Assembly: GCA_024347235.1 (NCBI GenBank) | Contig: AP025283.1 | Coordinates: 3,162,001-3,226,000 of the forward strand | DNA from: Aliamphritea spongicola | GTDB lineage: Bacteria > Pseudomonadota > Gammaproteobacteria > Pseudomonadales > Balneatricaceae | Direction of reading: 5' to 3' | Length of the DNA: 64,000 nucleotides | In this document: one piece after another, positions 41,967-52,371 of the stretch | Layout of the letters: each line of letters opens with the position of its first letter | Numbering within the stretch: the first letter of the stretch is position 1 | The notes under the pieces: model-generated | What the model was told of the DNA's origin: nothing | What the model saw: the letters and a program-made list of their open reading frames with translations, nothing else | Databases searched by the model: none | Program-made: the position numbers and the translations under genes

Positions 41967-42950
41967 ATGAGAAGGCCAGTTCGTATTGCGGTGACAGGCG
42001 CAGCCGGTGCCATCGCTTATAGCTTATTATTCAAAATTGCTGCCGGCGAAATGATGGGTAAAGACCAGCCTGTCATTCTGCAACTGATTGAAATTCCGGA
42101 AGCCATTGGCGCCTTACGGGGGTCGCTATGGAACTGGAAGACTGTGCCTACCCATTACTCCATACTGTCACCCTGCACGATACGGTTGAAGAAGGTTTCA
42201 AAGGTTGCCACTACGCCCTGTTGGTTGGCGCACGCCCCAGAGGACCAGGCATGGAACGAAGCGACCTGCTGGAAGTTAATGCCGAAATCTTTGCCCGCCA
42301 GGGTAAAGCCTTGAATAAATTTGCCAGCCGGGATGTAAAAGTACTGATTACCGGTAATCCGGCCAATACCAACGCACTGATCGCCAGCCGCAATGCTCCG
42401 GATTTAAGCCCTTCACAGTTCACCTGCCTGACACGGCTGGATCACAACCGTGCCAAGGGCATTCTGGCCAGCCAGACCGGTGCGTCATCACGGGATATCC
42501 ACAACATTATTATCTGGGAAACCATTCCCTACCCAATACCCGGATCTGCACCACGCTACGATTCACGGCACACCGGCATTGCAGCAGATTGATCAGGACT
42601 GGTACCGGGAACAGCTCATTCCCAAGGTACAACAAAGGGTGGGGAGATCATCCAGGCCCGGGGCTTATCCAGCGCCGCATCTGCCGCTCAAGCCATCGTC
42701 AATCAGATGCATGACTGGGTACTGGGCACTGCGCCGGGGAGATTGTCAGCATGGGCATTCTCAGTGATGGCAGCTACGGCATCGAAAAGGGCATCTTCTT
42801 TTCATTTCCGGTGCGCTGTAACTATGGCCGTTATCAGATCGTTCCCGGTTTTGATATTAATGACTACAGCCGGAATATGCTGCGCACAACCGAACAGGAA
42901 TTACTCGACGAAAAGGCAGTGATTGAGCACTTACTGCCCGCAGAAACTGA
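41967..42950 (+). CDS. mdh: Malate dehydrogenase
   Basis: About 327 residues when read to 42950. Rossmann motif [60 protein letters not shown] (Arg pair and Asn), then after repair near 42520 [17 protein letters not shown] with the catalytic His, and [20 protein letters not shown]. It converts malate to oxaloacetate with NAD in the citric-acid cycle; this is the lactate-dehydrogenase-like MDH type of the gammaproteobacteria. Breaks near 42122, 42520, 42528, 42645 and 42738. The open frame runs to 43062, but one indel puts a stop at 42948-42950, where family members end. Confidence 0.9.
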
Positions 42951-43023
42951 AGCCTCACATATGAACTTGTCTATCTGTCTGAAATCCGGCGTCACCCTGT
43001 ATGCAGATGACACAGGACCAAAG

Positions 43024-43979
43024 TCAGAATGCACCTTCATGCGCACCAATCGGGTTATGTAGCGGATCCCCGCCCAAGCAACCAATAGTAAAACTTTGCA
43101 AACCGGGCTGCCCTGCCCGGTTTTCATTGATACCCAACCAGTAACTGCGACCGGACGTCACCTCCAGCTCACCAACCCGCTGTAAGCTACCGTCAGCCAG
43201 TTGCTGATCCATAAGCTGTGCCGTTCCTAATGCAACTCCCTGGCCACGTCGCGCAGCATCCACCAGCACCATATAATTGCTAAAACGGCGGGCATTTCTC
43301 ACGGTAATATGTCTGTCAAAAGCACTGAACCACACCTTCCAGTTGATCCAGTTAGGTTCAAGCCTTTCAAAGTCCAGCAATTCATAGTTGAGCAAGCCAG
43401 TCACCTCCCCACCTCACACATACTTCTGGCCATATACTCAGGGCTGGCAACCGGAAATAACACCTCTGCGAACAGCTCTGTCAGGTTCCAGCCTATGCGC
43501 TGTCCGGGATCGTAAGCAATGCTCAGATCGATATCATCCCTGAATAAGTCTGGTGTATGGTCTGAGCTGATCAGGCGAACATTCAGAGCCGTTTCCGGAT
43601 GCGCCCGGTAAAACTCGCTGATCACACCGTTCAGCCAGAACTGCGAAACGGCCGAATTGGCCGCAATGCTGATGCTCTCCACTTCCACACTGTCCTGCAG
43701 TTCATCCACGCCATCGGCCAGATAGTTCAGTGACGCACTCACCCGGGCATGTAACTGTTCACCTTTAGCAGAAAGACACACTTTACGGCCCTCACGGTGA
43801 AACAACGCAAAACCAAAATATGTTTCCAGATACTTAATCTGTTTGCTCACCGCTGCCTGGGAAACATGTAACTCCTCTGCCGCCAGCGTGAAATTCATAT
43901 GCCGCGCTGCCGCTTCAAACACCAACAAACTGTGCAGTGCAGGCATCCTGTGACGAAAGCTTTTGGCAGATCCTTTCAC
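43024..43979 (-). CDS. LysR-family regulator (GcvA-like)
   Basis: About 318 residues, broken near 43402. HTH: ALHSLLVFEAAARHMNFTLA, EELHVSQAAVSKQIKYLETY. The substrate-binding domain follows (IAANSAVSQFWLNGVISEFY, DLSIAYDPGQRIGWNL). It is transcribed away from the M24 gene and most likely regulates it; a perfect LysR-type palindrome lies between them. The reading ends at 43024, but the natural end may be a few residues earlier, near 43063. The 3' end overlaps the tail of the mdh frame. Confidence 0.88.
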
Positions 43980-44018
43980 GGCATTCCCTCATAACAGATA
44001 CTCAATCACTTACTGTCC

Positions 44019-44033
44019 ATAACTAAAAGTTAT
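44019..44033. promoter_or_regulatory. Candidate LysR operator
   Basis: ATAACTAAAAGTTAT, a perfect 6-3-6 palindrome containing the T-N11-A LysR box, centred in the divergent gap between the LysR gene (start 43979) and the M24 gene (44174). Confidence 0.6.
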
Positions 44034-44173
44034 CTGAATGCATAACCAGACAGCTAATGTTCCAAATACAGGTAACTCTTATACTCACTATACCAGCGAT
44101 CGCTGCCGGTTTATCCAGCCCATCAGTGCTCATCGCAACAGAATAAGAATAAGTTATTAAAAGGAGAATACCG

Positions 44174-45428
44174 ATGACCATGCTTGACTGGCACGCCGAA
44201 CGAACTGACCTGGCCGGCCTGCAGCTACTTGATCAGGCGCCGGAAAGTGCAGGTATTGATCTGGCTGCAGTACGCCGCTATCGCCTGCAGCGGGTAAGAA
44301 AACAAATGCATAGGTACGGCATTGGCGCGCTGATCATTTCAGACCCTGTCAATATTCGCTACGCCAGCGGTGCCCGCAATATGCAGGTATTCTGCTCCCG
44401 CAATACACCGTCACGCTACTTACTGGTCACCGATTCCAGGAACATCCTGTTTGAATTCACCGGCTGTGAACATCTGGGCGAAGGCTTTGAAACCATTGAT
44501 GAAGTTCGCGCTTCCTCTACCGCCAGCTTTGTTGCAGCCGGATTTGATATTGCTGAACGTGAACAGAAATGGGCCGGGATATGCTGGCCTGCATTCATGA
44601 AATTACCAGCCCGGATGTCACCATCGGCATGGAGCGTATGAACGCCGGCACAGCAATCGCCATGGCGAACCTGGGTGCCAGAATTGTAGATGCTCAGTTG
44701 CCAATTGAAATGGCTCGCTGCATTAAATCTTCGGAAGAAATGAAATGCGTCATCGCCTCGTTACGGGCCACAGAAAGAGCAGTCGCTAAACTCCGGGACG
44801 CCATCCGCCCCGGCATTACCGAAAACCAGCTCTGGTCGGTGTTACATCAGTCCGTTGTTGCGGATAACGGCGACTACTGTGAGACCCGGTTGCTAAACTC
44901 GGGCACCCGCACCAATCCATGGTTTCAGGAGTGCGCCAGCAAGCAAATTCAGGCCAATGAACTGATTGCACTGGACACCGATGTGGTCGGTTGTCACGGC
45001 TATTATTCGGACTTTTCCCGTACCTTTCATGTTGGGCCGGATGCTCCAACCGAGGAGCAAAAGACACTGTATAAACTTGCTTATGAGCAAGTACAGAACA
45101 ACATGGGGATTATTCAACCGGGAATGAGCTTTAAAGAATATTCAGACAAAGCCTGGAACATTCCGGAAAAATACCATAAAAACCGTTACTACCTGTCCGC
45201 CCACGGCGTTGGCATGACGGGAGAATACCCTTACCTCTATCACCATGCTGACTACCCTGACGCCGGCTATGACGGCATCATCAAGCCCGGAATGACACTC
45301 TGTGTGGAAAGCTATATGGGCGCGGAAAACGGCAGCCAGGGGTAAAACTTGAAGAGCAGATACTAGTGACAGAAACCGGCATCGAAGTACTGTCGCAATT
45401 TCCCTTTGAAGAAACTCTGCTGACTTAA
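44174..45428 (+). CDS. DddP-like M24-family metallohydrolase
   Basis: About 417 residues with breaks near 44570 and 45343. RBS AAGGAG precedes the ATG. It looks like the DMSP lyase DddP family within the M24 (creatinase) fold: NIRYASGARNMQVFCSRNTP, ETRLLNSGTRTNPWFQECAS, LDTDVVGCHGYYSDFSRTFH with the three metal-binding Asp, AHGVGMTGEYPYLYHH with a His, CVESYMGAENG with a Glu, and KLEEQILVTETG. In characterised DddP, as I recall, an Asp in HGVGLCDEW acts in catalysis; here the place is Gly. So the metal site is kept but DMSP lyase activity is doubtful. A creatinase or peptidase-like function on another small molecule is possible. Confidence 0.8.
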
Positions 45429-45453
45429 CAGCAAAGCCGCCCTGCAGATACAA

Positions 45454-45476
45454 AAACAGCGCCCGCGGCGCTGTTC
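45454..45476. terminator. Terminator between converging genes
   Basis: Stem AACAGCGCC/GGCGCTGTT with CGC loop between the M24 gene and the TetR gene; T-rich flanks on both strands. Confidence 0.75.
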
Positions 45477-45497
45477 TTCTTTATGGCTGATGCAATA

Positions 45498-46158
45498 TCA
45501 GCGAAGCCCCACACCTTTGAGGATGACATTAGCAATAAAGTCACTGGCACCCTGATAATCAGTCTCTTCCAGTTCATCTTTCTTCATCACCAGGCAGATC
45601 TGTGTGGAGAAATCCGCATAGGTCTGAGTAGACGCCCAGATCACAAAAACAGGTGATATGGGTCCACTGGGTCCATCTTGCCCGCTTCAATCCAGCTACG
45701 GACCAGCGCAACATCCTTCTCCAGGGAATCAATCAGATTCTCCTGCAGGTACTCACGCAAATAAGGCGCACCATTGATGATCTCGTTGGCAAACACCTTG
45801 GAACCGTTCGGATGGGTGCGGGACATGTCCACCTTGCGGCGAATATAGTTCTCCAGAATTTCAGCCGGCTCGCCACCATCCTGATCCAGCAGCAATACCA
45901 TCTTCTCCACCCAGAGATCCAGAATCTGCTGCAACACCCGGCGGTAGAGAATCTCCTTGGAAGGAAAGTAGTACAGCATGTTCTGCTTGGACATCCCCGC
46001 TGCTTCAGCAATGCTGTCCACTGCGGTGCCATTAAAGCCGTTTCGGGCAAACAGATCTTCCGCTACCTGTAAAATTCTGGCTTCGTGGTTTTCACGAATC
46101 ACCGAACGGCGACGGGCTTTTTCGGCTGGTCGTTTTCACTGGCAGGTAATTCAGACAT
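45498..46158 (-). CDS. TetR/AcrR regulator, RutR-like
   Basis: About 220 residues. Start MSELPASENDQPKK at 46158; repair near 46104 gives RRRSVIRENHEARILQVAED. HTH: SIAEAAGMSKQNMLYYFPSK. The C-terminal domain reads ILYRRVLQQILDLWVEKM, MDPVDPYHLF and, past a break near 45642, IWASTQTYADFSTQI with the end NVILKGVGLR at 45498. This matches RutR, the pyrimidine/purine-degradation regulator of E. coli. Placed downstream of the aminotransferase-mmsA genes, it may govern beta-alanine use, since beta-alanine comes from pyrimidine breakdown; this is inference. Confidence 0.85.
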
Positions 46159-46283
46159 ACAACATTCCACAAGTTAATAACGGGATCAGGCAATCCTGAA
46201 GGCCATGAATTTTAGCACGCAAAAACCGTTTAGGAAGGACTTAACTGAACGATCACGTAAAATTAATCCCGTATTCCGGACAT

Positions 46284-46316
46284 AAAAAACGGCACAGATC
46301 TGCATCTGTGCCGTTT
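46284..46316 (-). terminator. Terminator after mmsA
   Basis: Stem AAACGGCACAGAT/ATCTGTGCCGTTTT with a CTGC loop; T run on the minus strand. It separates mmsA from the TetR gene. Confidence 0.9.
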
Positions 46317-46370
46317 GCGCCTCGTCTGTAAGCCCGGTGATCAGGCTTACAGAACACGTGATTCGGCGAA

Positions 46371-47861
46371 TCAGCTCGGGAAGGAGAAAGACACACCTTC
46401 ACGAACACCGCTGGAAGGCCAGCGCTGAGTGATCGTCTTACGCTTGGTGTAGAAACGTACCGCATCCGGACCGTAGGCATGCAGGTCACCAAACAGTGAA
46501 CGCTTCCAACCGCCGAAGCTGTGATAAGAAACAGGCACTGGCAGTGGCACGTTAATGCCCACCATACCCACTTCAATGTTGTCAGAGAAGTAACGTGCTG
46601 CTTCACCGTCACGGGTAAAGATACAAGTACCGTTACCGTATTCATGATCGTTGATCAGCTGCATAGCGGCTTCCATGCTGTCCACGCGAACAACCTGCAG
46701 AACCGGCCCGAAGATTTCTTCCTGGTAGCTGGTCATTTCAGAGGTTACGCCGTCAATCAGGGTTGCACCAACGAAGAAACCGTCTTCAAAGCCTTCAACC
46801 TGAGGGTTACGGCCATCCACAACAACGGTTGCACCGTCCTGCTCAGCACTGTCGATGTAACCAACTACTTTCTGCTGGTGCTGACGGGTAATCACCGGAC
46901 CAAAGTCATTGCTGCTGTCAGTAGCAGAACCCACTTTCAGTGGCTTCATCGCTTCCTTCATTTTCGCAACCAGTGCATCTGCCGCAGCATCACCCACTGC
47001 AACCGCTACCGACAGCGCCATGCAACGCTCACCGGAAGAACCGAAAGCAGCACCCAGCAGTTGGTTAACCGCGTTATCCATATCCGCATCCGGCATAACG
47101 ATGGCGTGGTTCTTCGCACCGCCCAGTGCCTGACAACGCTTACCGTTAGCATTTGCGGTGCTGTAAATGTATTCAGCGATTGGTGTAGAACCCACAAAGC
47201 TTACCGCCTTAATACGCTCATCAGACAGCAGAACGTCAACCGCTTCTTTATCACCGTTAACAACGTTCATAACACCGTCCGGCAGACCCGCTTCCTGCAG
47301 CAGCTGCGCAATGAACAGAGTAGAGCTAGGATCACGCTCAGATGGCTTCAGTACGAAGGTGTTACCGCAGGCAATCGCCATCGGGTACATCCACAGTGGC
47401 ACCATTGCAGGGAAGTTAAACGGCGTAATACCGGCAACCACACCCAGCGGCTGGAACTCGCTCCAGGAATCAATGCCCGGGCCAACATTACGGCTGTGCT
47501 CACCTTTCAGCAGCTCAGCAATGCCACAGGCATATTCAACGTTTTCAATACCGCGCTGCAGTTCACCGGCAGCATCGTGAGAGATCTTACCGTGCTCATC
47601 TCCGATCATTTCGCAGATTTTATCCGCGTGCTGTTCCAGCAGAGCCTTAAAACGGTACATAACCTGTGCGCGCTTGCCGGTTGGGGTGTTACGCCATGCC
47701 GGGTAAGCCGCCTGTGCAGCTGCAATCGCTTCTTCAACGGTCTCTTTTGCTGCCAGTGCAACCTGCTTGGTCGCCAGGCCGGTTGCCGGGTTAAAAACGT
47801 CCTGCGTGCGCGCAGCATCGGTGCGTACTTCACCATTAATCAGATGTCCAACGATTGTCAT
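46371..47861 (-). CDS. mmsA: Methylmalonate/malonate-semialdehyde dehydrogenase (CoA-acylating)
   Basis: Intact, 496 residues, the family length. NAD and catalytic parts: GITPFNFPAMVPLWMYPMA, LKPSERDPSSTLFIAQLLQE, FVGSTPIAEYIYSTANANGK, GAAFGSSGERCMALSVAVAV with the catalytic Cys, and NVPLPVPVSYHSFGGWKRSL. It converts malonate semialdehyde (from beta-alanine) or methylmalonate semialdehyde (valine) with CoA and NAD into acetyl- or propionyl-CoA and CO2. It lies downstream of the aminotransferase, same strand, with a gap of ~80 bases, forming a beta-alanine catabolic unit. Confidence 0.93.
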   Translation of the reverse strand: MTIVGHLINGEVRTDAARTQDVFNPATGLATKQVALAAKETVEEAIAAAQAAYPAWRNTPTGKRAQVMYRFKALLEQHADKICEMIGDEHGKISHDAAGELQRGIENVEYACGIAELLKGEHSRNVGPGIDSWSEFQPLGVVAGITPFNFPAMVPLWMYPMAIACGNTFVLKPSERDPSSTLFIAQLLQEAGLPDGVMNVVNGDKEAVDVLLSDERIKAVSFVGSTPIAEYIYSTANANGKRCQALGGAKNHAIVMPDADMDNAVNQLLGAAFGSSGERCMALSVAVAVGDAAADALVAKMKEAMKPLKVGSATDSSNDFGPVITRQHQQKVVGYIDSAEQDGATVVVDGRNPQVEGFEDGFFVGATLIDGVTSEMTSYQEEIFGPVLQVVRVDSMEAAMQLINDHEYGNGTCIFTRDGEAARYFSDNIEVGMVGINVPLPVPVSYHSFGGWKRSLFGDLHAYGPDAVRFYTKRKTITQRWPSSGVREGVSFSFPS

Positions 47862-47939
47862 TACTGACTCCTAAATTCTGTATTTCAATTATGCACTGGC
47901 CTGCCGCAGAGGACTGCAGCAAGCCCTTTATTATCTTTA

Positions 47940-49279
47940 TCAGTCCAGCTCTGCCAGGAATCACCCAGAGCGTTAATGATGTTATCCATTTCATGAGCTT
48001 CAGTGGTGAACGGCAGACCCAGCTGAATAGTGTCGCCACCGGCACGTACATAGAAACCCTTCTCCCAGCACTTAAGCATCACTTCAAACGGACGCAGTGC
48101 CGGATCACCCGGTGCAGATTCAATGGTAATAGCACCGGCCAGACCGTAATTACGAATATCCGTCACATACTTGGCCCCCTTCAGGCTGTGCAACAGCTCC
48201 TCGAACTGTGGTGCCGCTGCCTGAACCCGGTCAACCAGTTTTTCTTCAACCAGCAGATCCAGCGCTGCCAGACCGGCGGCACAGGCAACCGGATGGCCTG
48301 AATAGGTATAGCCGTGAGGCAGTTCAAGCATGTGCTCCTTGCCACCTTCAGCCATAAATGTATCGTAAATCTCCTGCTTGGCAACCACTGCCCCCATCGG
48401 TACAACACCGTTGGTCAGCTGCTTGGCAACCGTCAACATATCCGGAGTTACGCCAAACTCTTCCGCACCGGTATAAGACCCCATCCGGCCAAATCCGGTA
48501 ATAACCTCATCAAAGATCAGCAGGATGTTATGCTTGTCACAGATCTCCCGCAGCTTCTGCAGGTAACCCTTTGGTGGCGGAATAACACCGGCAGAACCGG
48601 CCAGCGGCTCAACGATCACGGCTGCAATGTTCGATGCATCATGAATGGCGATCTGCGCTTCCAGATCTTCCGCCAGGAAGGCTCCCTCTTCCGGCATACC
48701 TTTTACAAAACGGTTTTCCGCCAGCATGGTATGAGGAATGTGGGTGGTATCAACACCCTGACCATACAGTACCCGGTTACCCACAATGCCGCCCACACTG
48801 ATACCGCCAAAGTTTACCCCGTGGTAACCCTTGGCACGGCCGATAAAGCGAGTCTTGCTGGCCATGCCCTTTTTGCGCCAGTAAGCACGGGCGATTTTCA
48901 GCGCAGTTTCAACAGACTCTGAACCGGAGTCGGTGAAAAACACACGGTTCAGACCGTCGGGCATCAGCTCAGTTACTTTATGCGCCAGCTGGAAAGCTTT
49001 CGGATAACCAAACTGGAACGCCGGTGAATAGTCGATCTCACCCAGCTGCTTGCTGACCGCCTCAGTAATTTTTGGGTGGCAGTGGCCCGCACCACAGGTC
49101 CACAGACCTGACAAACCGTCCAGAATCTGCCGGCCATCTGCAGAGGTGTAATAGCGGCCTTCAGCAGACACGATCATCCGCGGATCTCTTTTGAACTGAC
49201 GGTTGGCAGAGAACGGCATCCAGTACGCATCCAGCTGCGCCTGAGAGAGTCCTGCAAACTTATCGTTATTGTTGTTCAT
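47940..49279 (-). CDS. Omega-amino acid (beta-alanine):pyruvate aminotransferase
   Basis: About 447 residues from MNNNNDKFAGLSQAQLDAYW (ATG 49279; an upstream methionine at 49306 is unlikely). PLP-site and family marks: WTCGAGHCHPKITEAVSKQL, FFTDSGSESVETALKIARAY, RFIGRAKGYHGVNFGGISVG, LIFDEVITGFGRMGSYTGAE, MLTVAKQLTNGVVPMGAVV with the PLP Lys, and SGHPVACAAGLAALDLL. Class III enzyme giving malonate semialdehyde and alanine. The open frame runs to 47885, but one inserted G near 47950 gives the usual end SWQELD with the stop at 47940-47942. It feeds mmsA. A LysR gene is divergent from it. Confidence 0.9.
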
Positions 49280-49342
49280 ACAACACTCCGGTAGAAAACA
49301 TCTCAAATAGTGATGACTTCATTATGGCGATGGTGTTAGTTT

Positions 49343-49387
49343 ATTAAATTCATAATTTATAAACTTAAGATAAGCTATTAGTTATCT
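49343..49387. promoter_or_regulatory. Candidate operators in the aminotransferase/LysR divergent gap
   Basis: Two inverted repeats: ATTAAATTCATAATTTAT (near-perfect, 49343-49360) and AGATAA-N8-TTATCT (49368-49387). Both suit LysR binding in the gap between the divergent genes, but the region is AT-rich, which lowers the weight. Confidence 0.4.
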
Positions 49388-49414
49388 ATAAGAAGAATCC
49401 GCCAGAGCCCTATC

Positions 49415-50335
49415 ATGAGTCAGATCGTTTCACGCCTGCCAAGACAAATTGGCGATGCCCACATCCGCTTACTGCGCATCTATAAAGCTGTCATTGAAAA
49501 CGGCGGATTTGCAGCAGCGGAAGTTGAACTGAACATCAGCCGGCCGGCTATCAGCCTGGCAATGAATGAACTGGAAAGCCTGCTGAATATGAAACTCTGC
49601 CAGCGGGGCCGTTCAGGATTCTCAGTGACAGAACAGGGCGAACAGGTATATCAGGCGAGCCTGCAGCTGCTCAGTAACCTGGAAACCTTCCGGTCGCAGA
49701 TCAATGCCATCAATACAGAACTGAAGGGTGAGCTGAATATCGGTATTACCGATAACATGGTGACTGTGCCCCAGATGCGTATCACCCGGGCACTGGCAAA
49801 ACTGAAACAGCGGGGGCCGGACGTTGTGATCAATATCCGTATGATCCCCTAATAAAATTGAATCAGCCGTGCTGGAAGGCCGTCTTCATGTGGGGGTCGT
49901 CCCTGACATCCGTACCCTGACCGGGCTGAATTACACCCCTTTATACAATGAACAGTCATTACTTTACTGCAGCGACGAACACCCCTGTATGGCATGAAGG
50001 ACTGGCAGATCACCCGCAGCAACTGGCAGAAGCCAATACGGTTATCCCCGCCTATCCACAAAGTGCAGACGCCAGAAAACAACATACGGACTTACAAACC
50101 AGTGCCAGCTCCACCGACCGGGAAGGTATCGCCTTTCTGATCCTCAGTGGTGAATACCTGGGCTTTCTTCCCACTCACTTTGCTGCCCGCTGGGTGCGGA
50201 AAACGGATGCGCAGCATTCAGCCACAAAGCCGTTTCTTCTATACCGAGTTCTCTGCGATCACTCGTAAAGGCGCACGGCCGAACCTGATTCTGGATGCCT
50301 ATATGGAAGAACTGGAGAAGCTCGAAAACAGCTAA
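49415..50335 (+). CDS. LysR-family regulator
   Basis: About 306 residues, with breaks near 49850, 49992 and 50150. Start MSQIVSRLPRQIGDAHIRLL; HTH: VIENGGFAAAEVELNISRPA, ISLAMNELESLLNMKLCQRG. The effector domain includes LHVGVVPDIRTL and the C-terminal LILDAYMEELEKLENS. It is divergent from the aminotransferase-mmsA unit and upstream of the PuuC-like gene on the same strand; either could be the target. Confidence 0.85.
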
Positions 50336-50418
50336 CCTACCCCACCCGGGGTATATCTTATCTGTACAAAACACATATTATCCGAATTATCATTCAATTT
50401 TATGTGCAAGGTATACAG

Positions 50419-51900
50419 ATGAATTTAACCGACTGGAACCAGCGGGTTGAAGCCCTGACGATCCCCTCAAAAGCCTTCATAAACGGGAAAAATGCTGATG
50501 CGCTTTCGGGTAAAACCGTTGCCTGCATTAACCCTGCCAACAACCTCAGCCTGGGAGACATAGCCGACTGCGGTCCGGAAGACGCTGACCTGGCGGTGAA
50601 CATTGCCCGGCAAACATTTGAGCAGGGCCCGTGGTCCGCAATGGCCCCTGCGGAACGGAAAAAATCCTGCTGCGCTGGGCCGACCTGTTGGAAAAGCACA
50701 GCGAAGAGTTGGCCTTACTGGAATGTCTGAATGCGGGAAAACCGATCTCGGACACGGTGAATGTCGATGTACCTGGCGCGATCACCACCATTCGCTGGAC
50801 TGCCGAAGCCGTCGATAAAGTATATGAGCAGATTGCCCCTACCGGTGAAGACAGTCTCGCACTGGTAACCCGCCTGCCACTGGGGGTCATACTGGCAATC
50901 GTACCCTGGAACTTCCCCTGTCGACCACCGCCTGGAAACTGGCACCGGCGCTGGCGACCGGCAACTCCGTGATCCTCAAACCGGATCAGAAAACCCCTTT
51001 AACCGCATTACGGATTGCTCAGCTGGCCACCGAAGCCGGCCTTCCGGACGGTGTACTGAACGTTCTCCCCGGTGACGGGCCGGTGCTGGGCCAGCACTTA
51101 TGTCTGCACCCGGGCATTGACGGTCAGACGTTCACCGGCTCCACCGCGGTGGGTAAACTGCTGATGCAGTATTCCGGTCAGTCAAACCTTAAGCGTACTT
51201 TCCTGGAGCTGGGGGTAAAAGCGCGAACATCGTATTTGCCGATGCCAATCTTGAAAAAGCCGCACAGATGGCGGCCGTTGCCGGCTTTTATAACTCCGGC
51301 CAGACCTGTACCGCCGGTACCCGCCTGTTGATTGAAGCCTCTGTTTACGATGAATTTCTGGAAAAGGTCAAAGCCTATACTGAAAGCTGGCAGCCGGGTA
51401 ACCCACTGGATCCGTCTTCCGCAATGGGCGCACTGATCGACCAGCGTCAGCTGGATACGGTGCAGCGTTACGTTAAAATTGGCCTGGAAGAAGGCGCTGA
51501 GCTTCTCACCGGCGGTGAAGTCGTTGACCTTGGAAATGGCGGCTTCTATCACCAGCCGACGATTTTCAAAAACGTCCATAATCAGATGCGTATTGCCCGG
51601 GAAGAAATCTTCGGACCGGTTGTTTCAGCCATTCCTTTCCAGGACATGGATGACGCCATCCGTATTGCCAATGACTCCCCTTACGGGCTTGCCGGTGCAG
51701 TATGGAGCAGCAACATCAACACAGCTCACCGGGTAGCCGCTGCCGTCCGCACGGGTACCATGGGGGTAAATAATTATTTCGGTGGAGATATCACTGTGCC
51801 CTTCGGCGGTTTTAAAGAATCAGGTAATGGCCGGGATAAATCATTACATGCGATGGATGATTATACTGAATTAAAAACAACCTGGATTGAATTTGAATAA
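50419..51900 (+). CDS. PuuC-like aldehyde dehydrogenase
   Basis: About 494 residues, broken near 50660, 50918 and 51212. Class marks: LPLGVILAIVPWNFPLSTTA, LKPDQKTPLTALRIAQLATE, TFTGSTAVGKLLMQYSGQSN with LELGGK, YNSGQTCTAGTRLLIEASVY with the catalytic Cys, and FGGFKESGNGRDKSLHAMDD. It resembles PuuC (gamma-glutamyl-gamma-aminobutyraldehyde dehydrogenase) and related aldehyde dehydrogenases used in polyamine breakdown. Next to the beta-alanine genes it could oxidise 3-aminopropanal-type aldehydes; inference. A second relative lies at 57505. Confidence 0.9.
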
Positions 51901-51939
51901 TTTAAATACCCGCTGCATTTTTGTAGCGGGTTATTTAAA
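51901..51939 (+). terminator. Hairpin after the aldehyde dehydrogenase gene
   Basis: AAATACCCGCTGCA/TGTAGCGGGTTATTT forms a long stem right after the stop. The T run is weak, so it could be a weak terminator or protect mRNA. Confidence 0.6.
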
Positions 51940-52371
51940 CAAGTTATCAGCCAAACAAAAATAACATTTTATAACGCACTTAATAATTCAATTAAAAATA
52001 ATCGATTATTAATTTAACAATACTGCCCCGCTTCTGCATATCTTTCCTATATCCGCCTCCTACACCCCGCCAATGTTACGTTTATGTGACACACGAACGA
52101 ATTATTATTTCTAAAACAACATATAAGCATATCTAAAGCAAAGCTGAAGAATTGCGACATTTAAATGATTTAAGTGACAATTATTTCAGCGACTAACCAT
52201 TTTGACATGTGATTTTTCTTTTCCTAAATCGATCTTTATATACTCAGACACACTAATTTTCTGATCAGGAAACAGCTATTTTCCGAAGTTGATCAGAGTA
52301 TTTAAAGTCGTAGGGTTAAGGATAAAGCTGCGATAAATACATTCATTTTGCATAACAGGATTAAAATAATA
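51940..52371. promoter_or_regulatory. AT-rich leader region before MCP 1
   Basis: 432 bases without a gene; contains several AT-rich stretches. The most likely location for the MCP promoter; a TAAAGTCG (near 52300) and a GCGATAA (near 52331) recall the flagellar sigma-28 boxes but the spacing is wrong (about 20, not 11). Confidence 0.4.

Noticed and set aside
52295..52340. sigma-28 (flagellar) promoter before MCP 1
   Set aside because: The two boxes are recognisable only loosely and the spacing is about 20 instead of 11.
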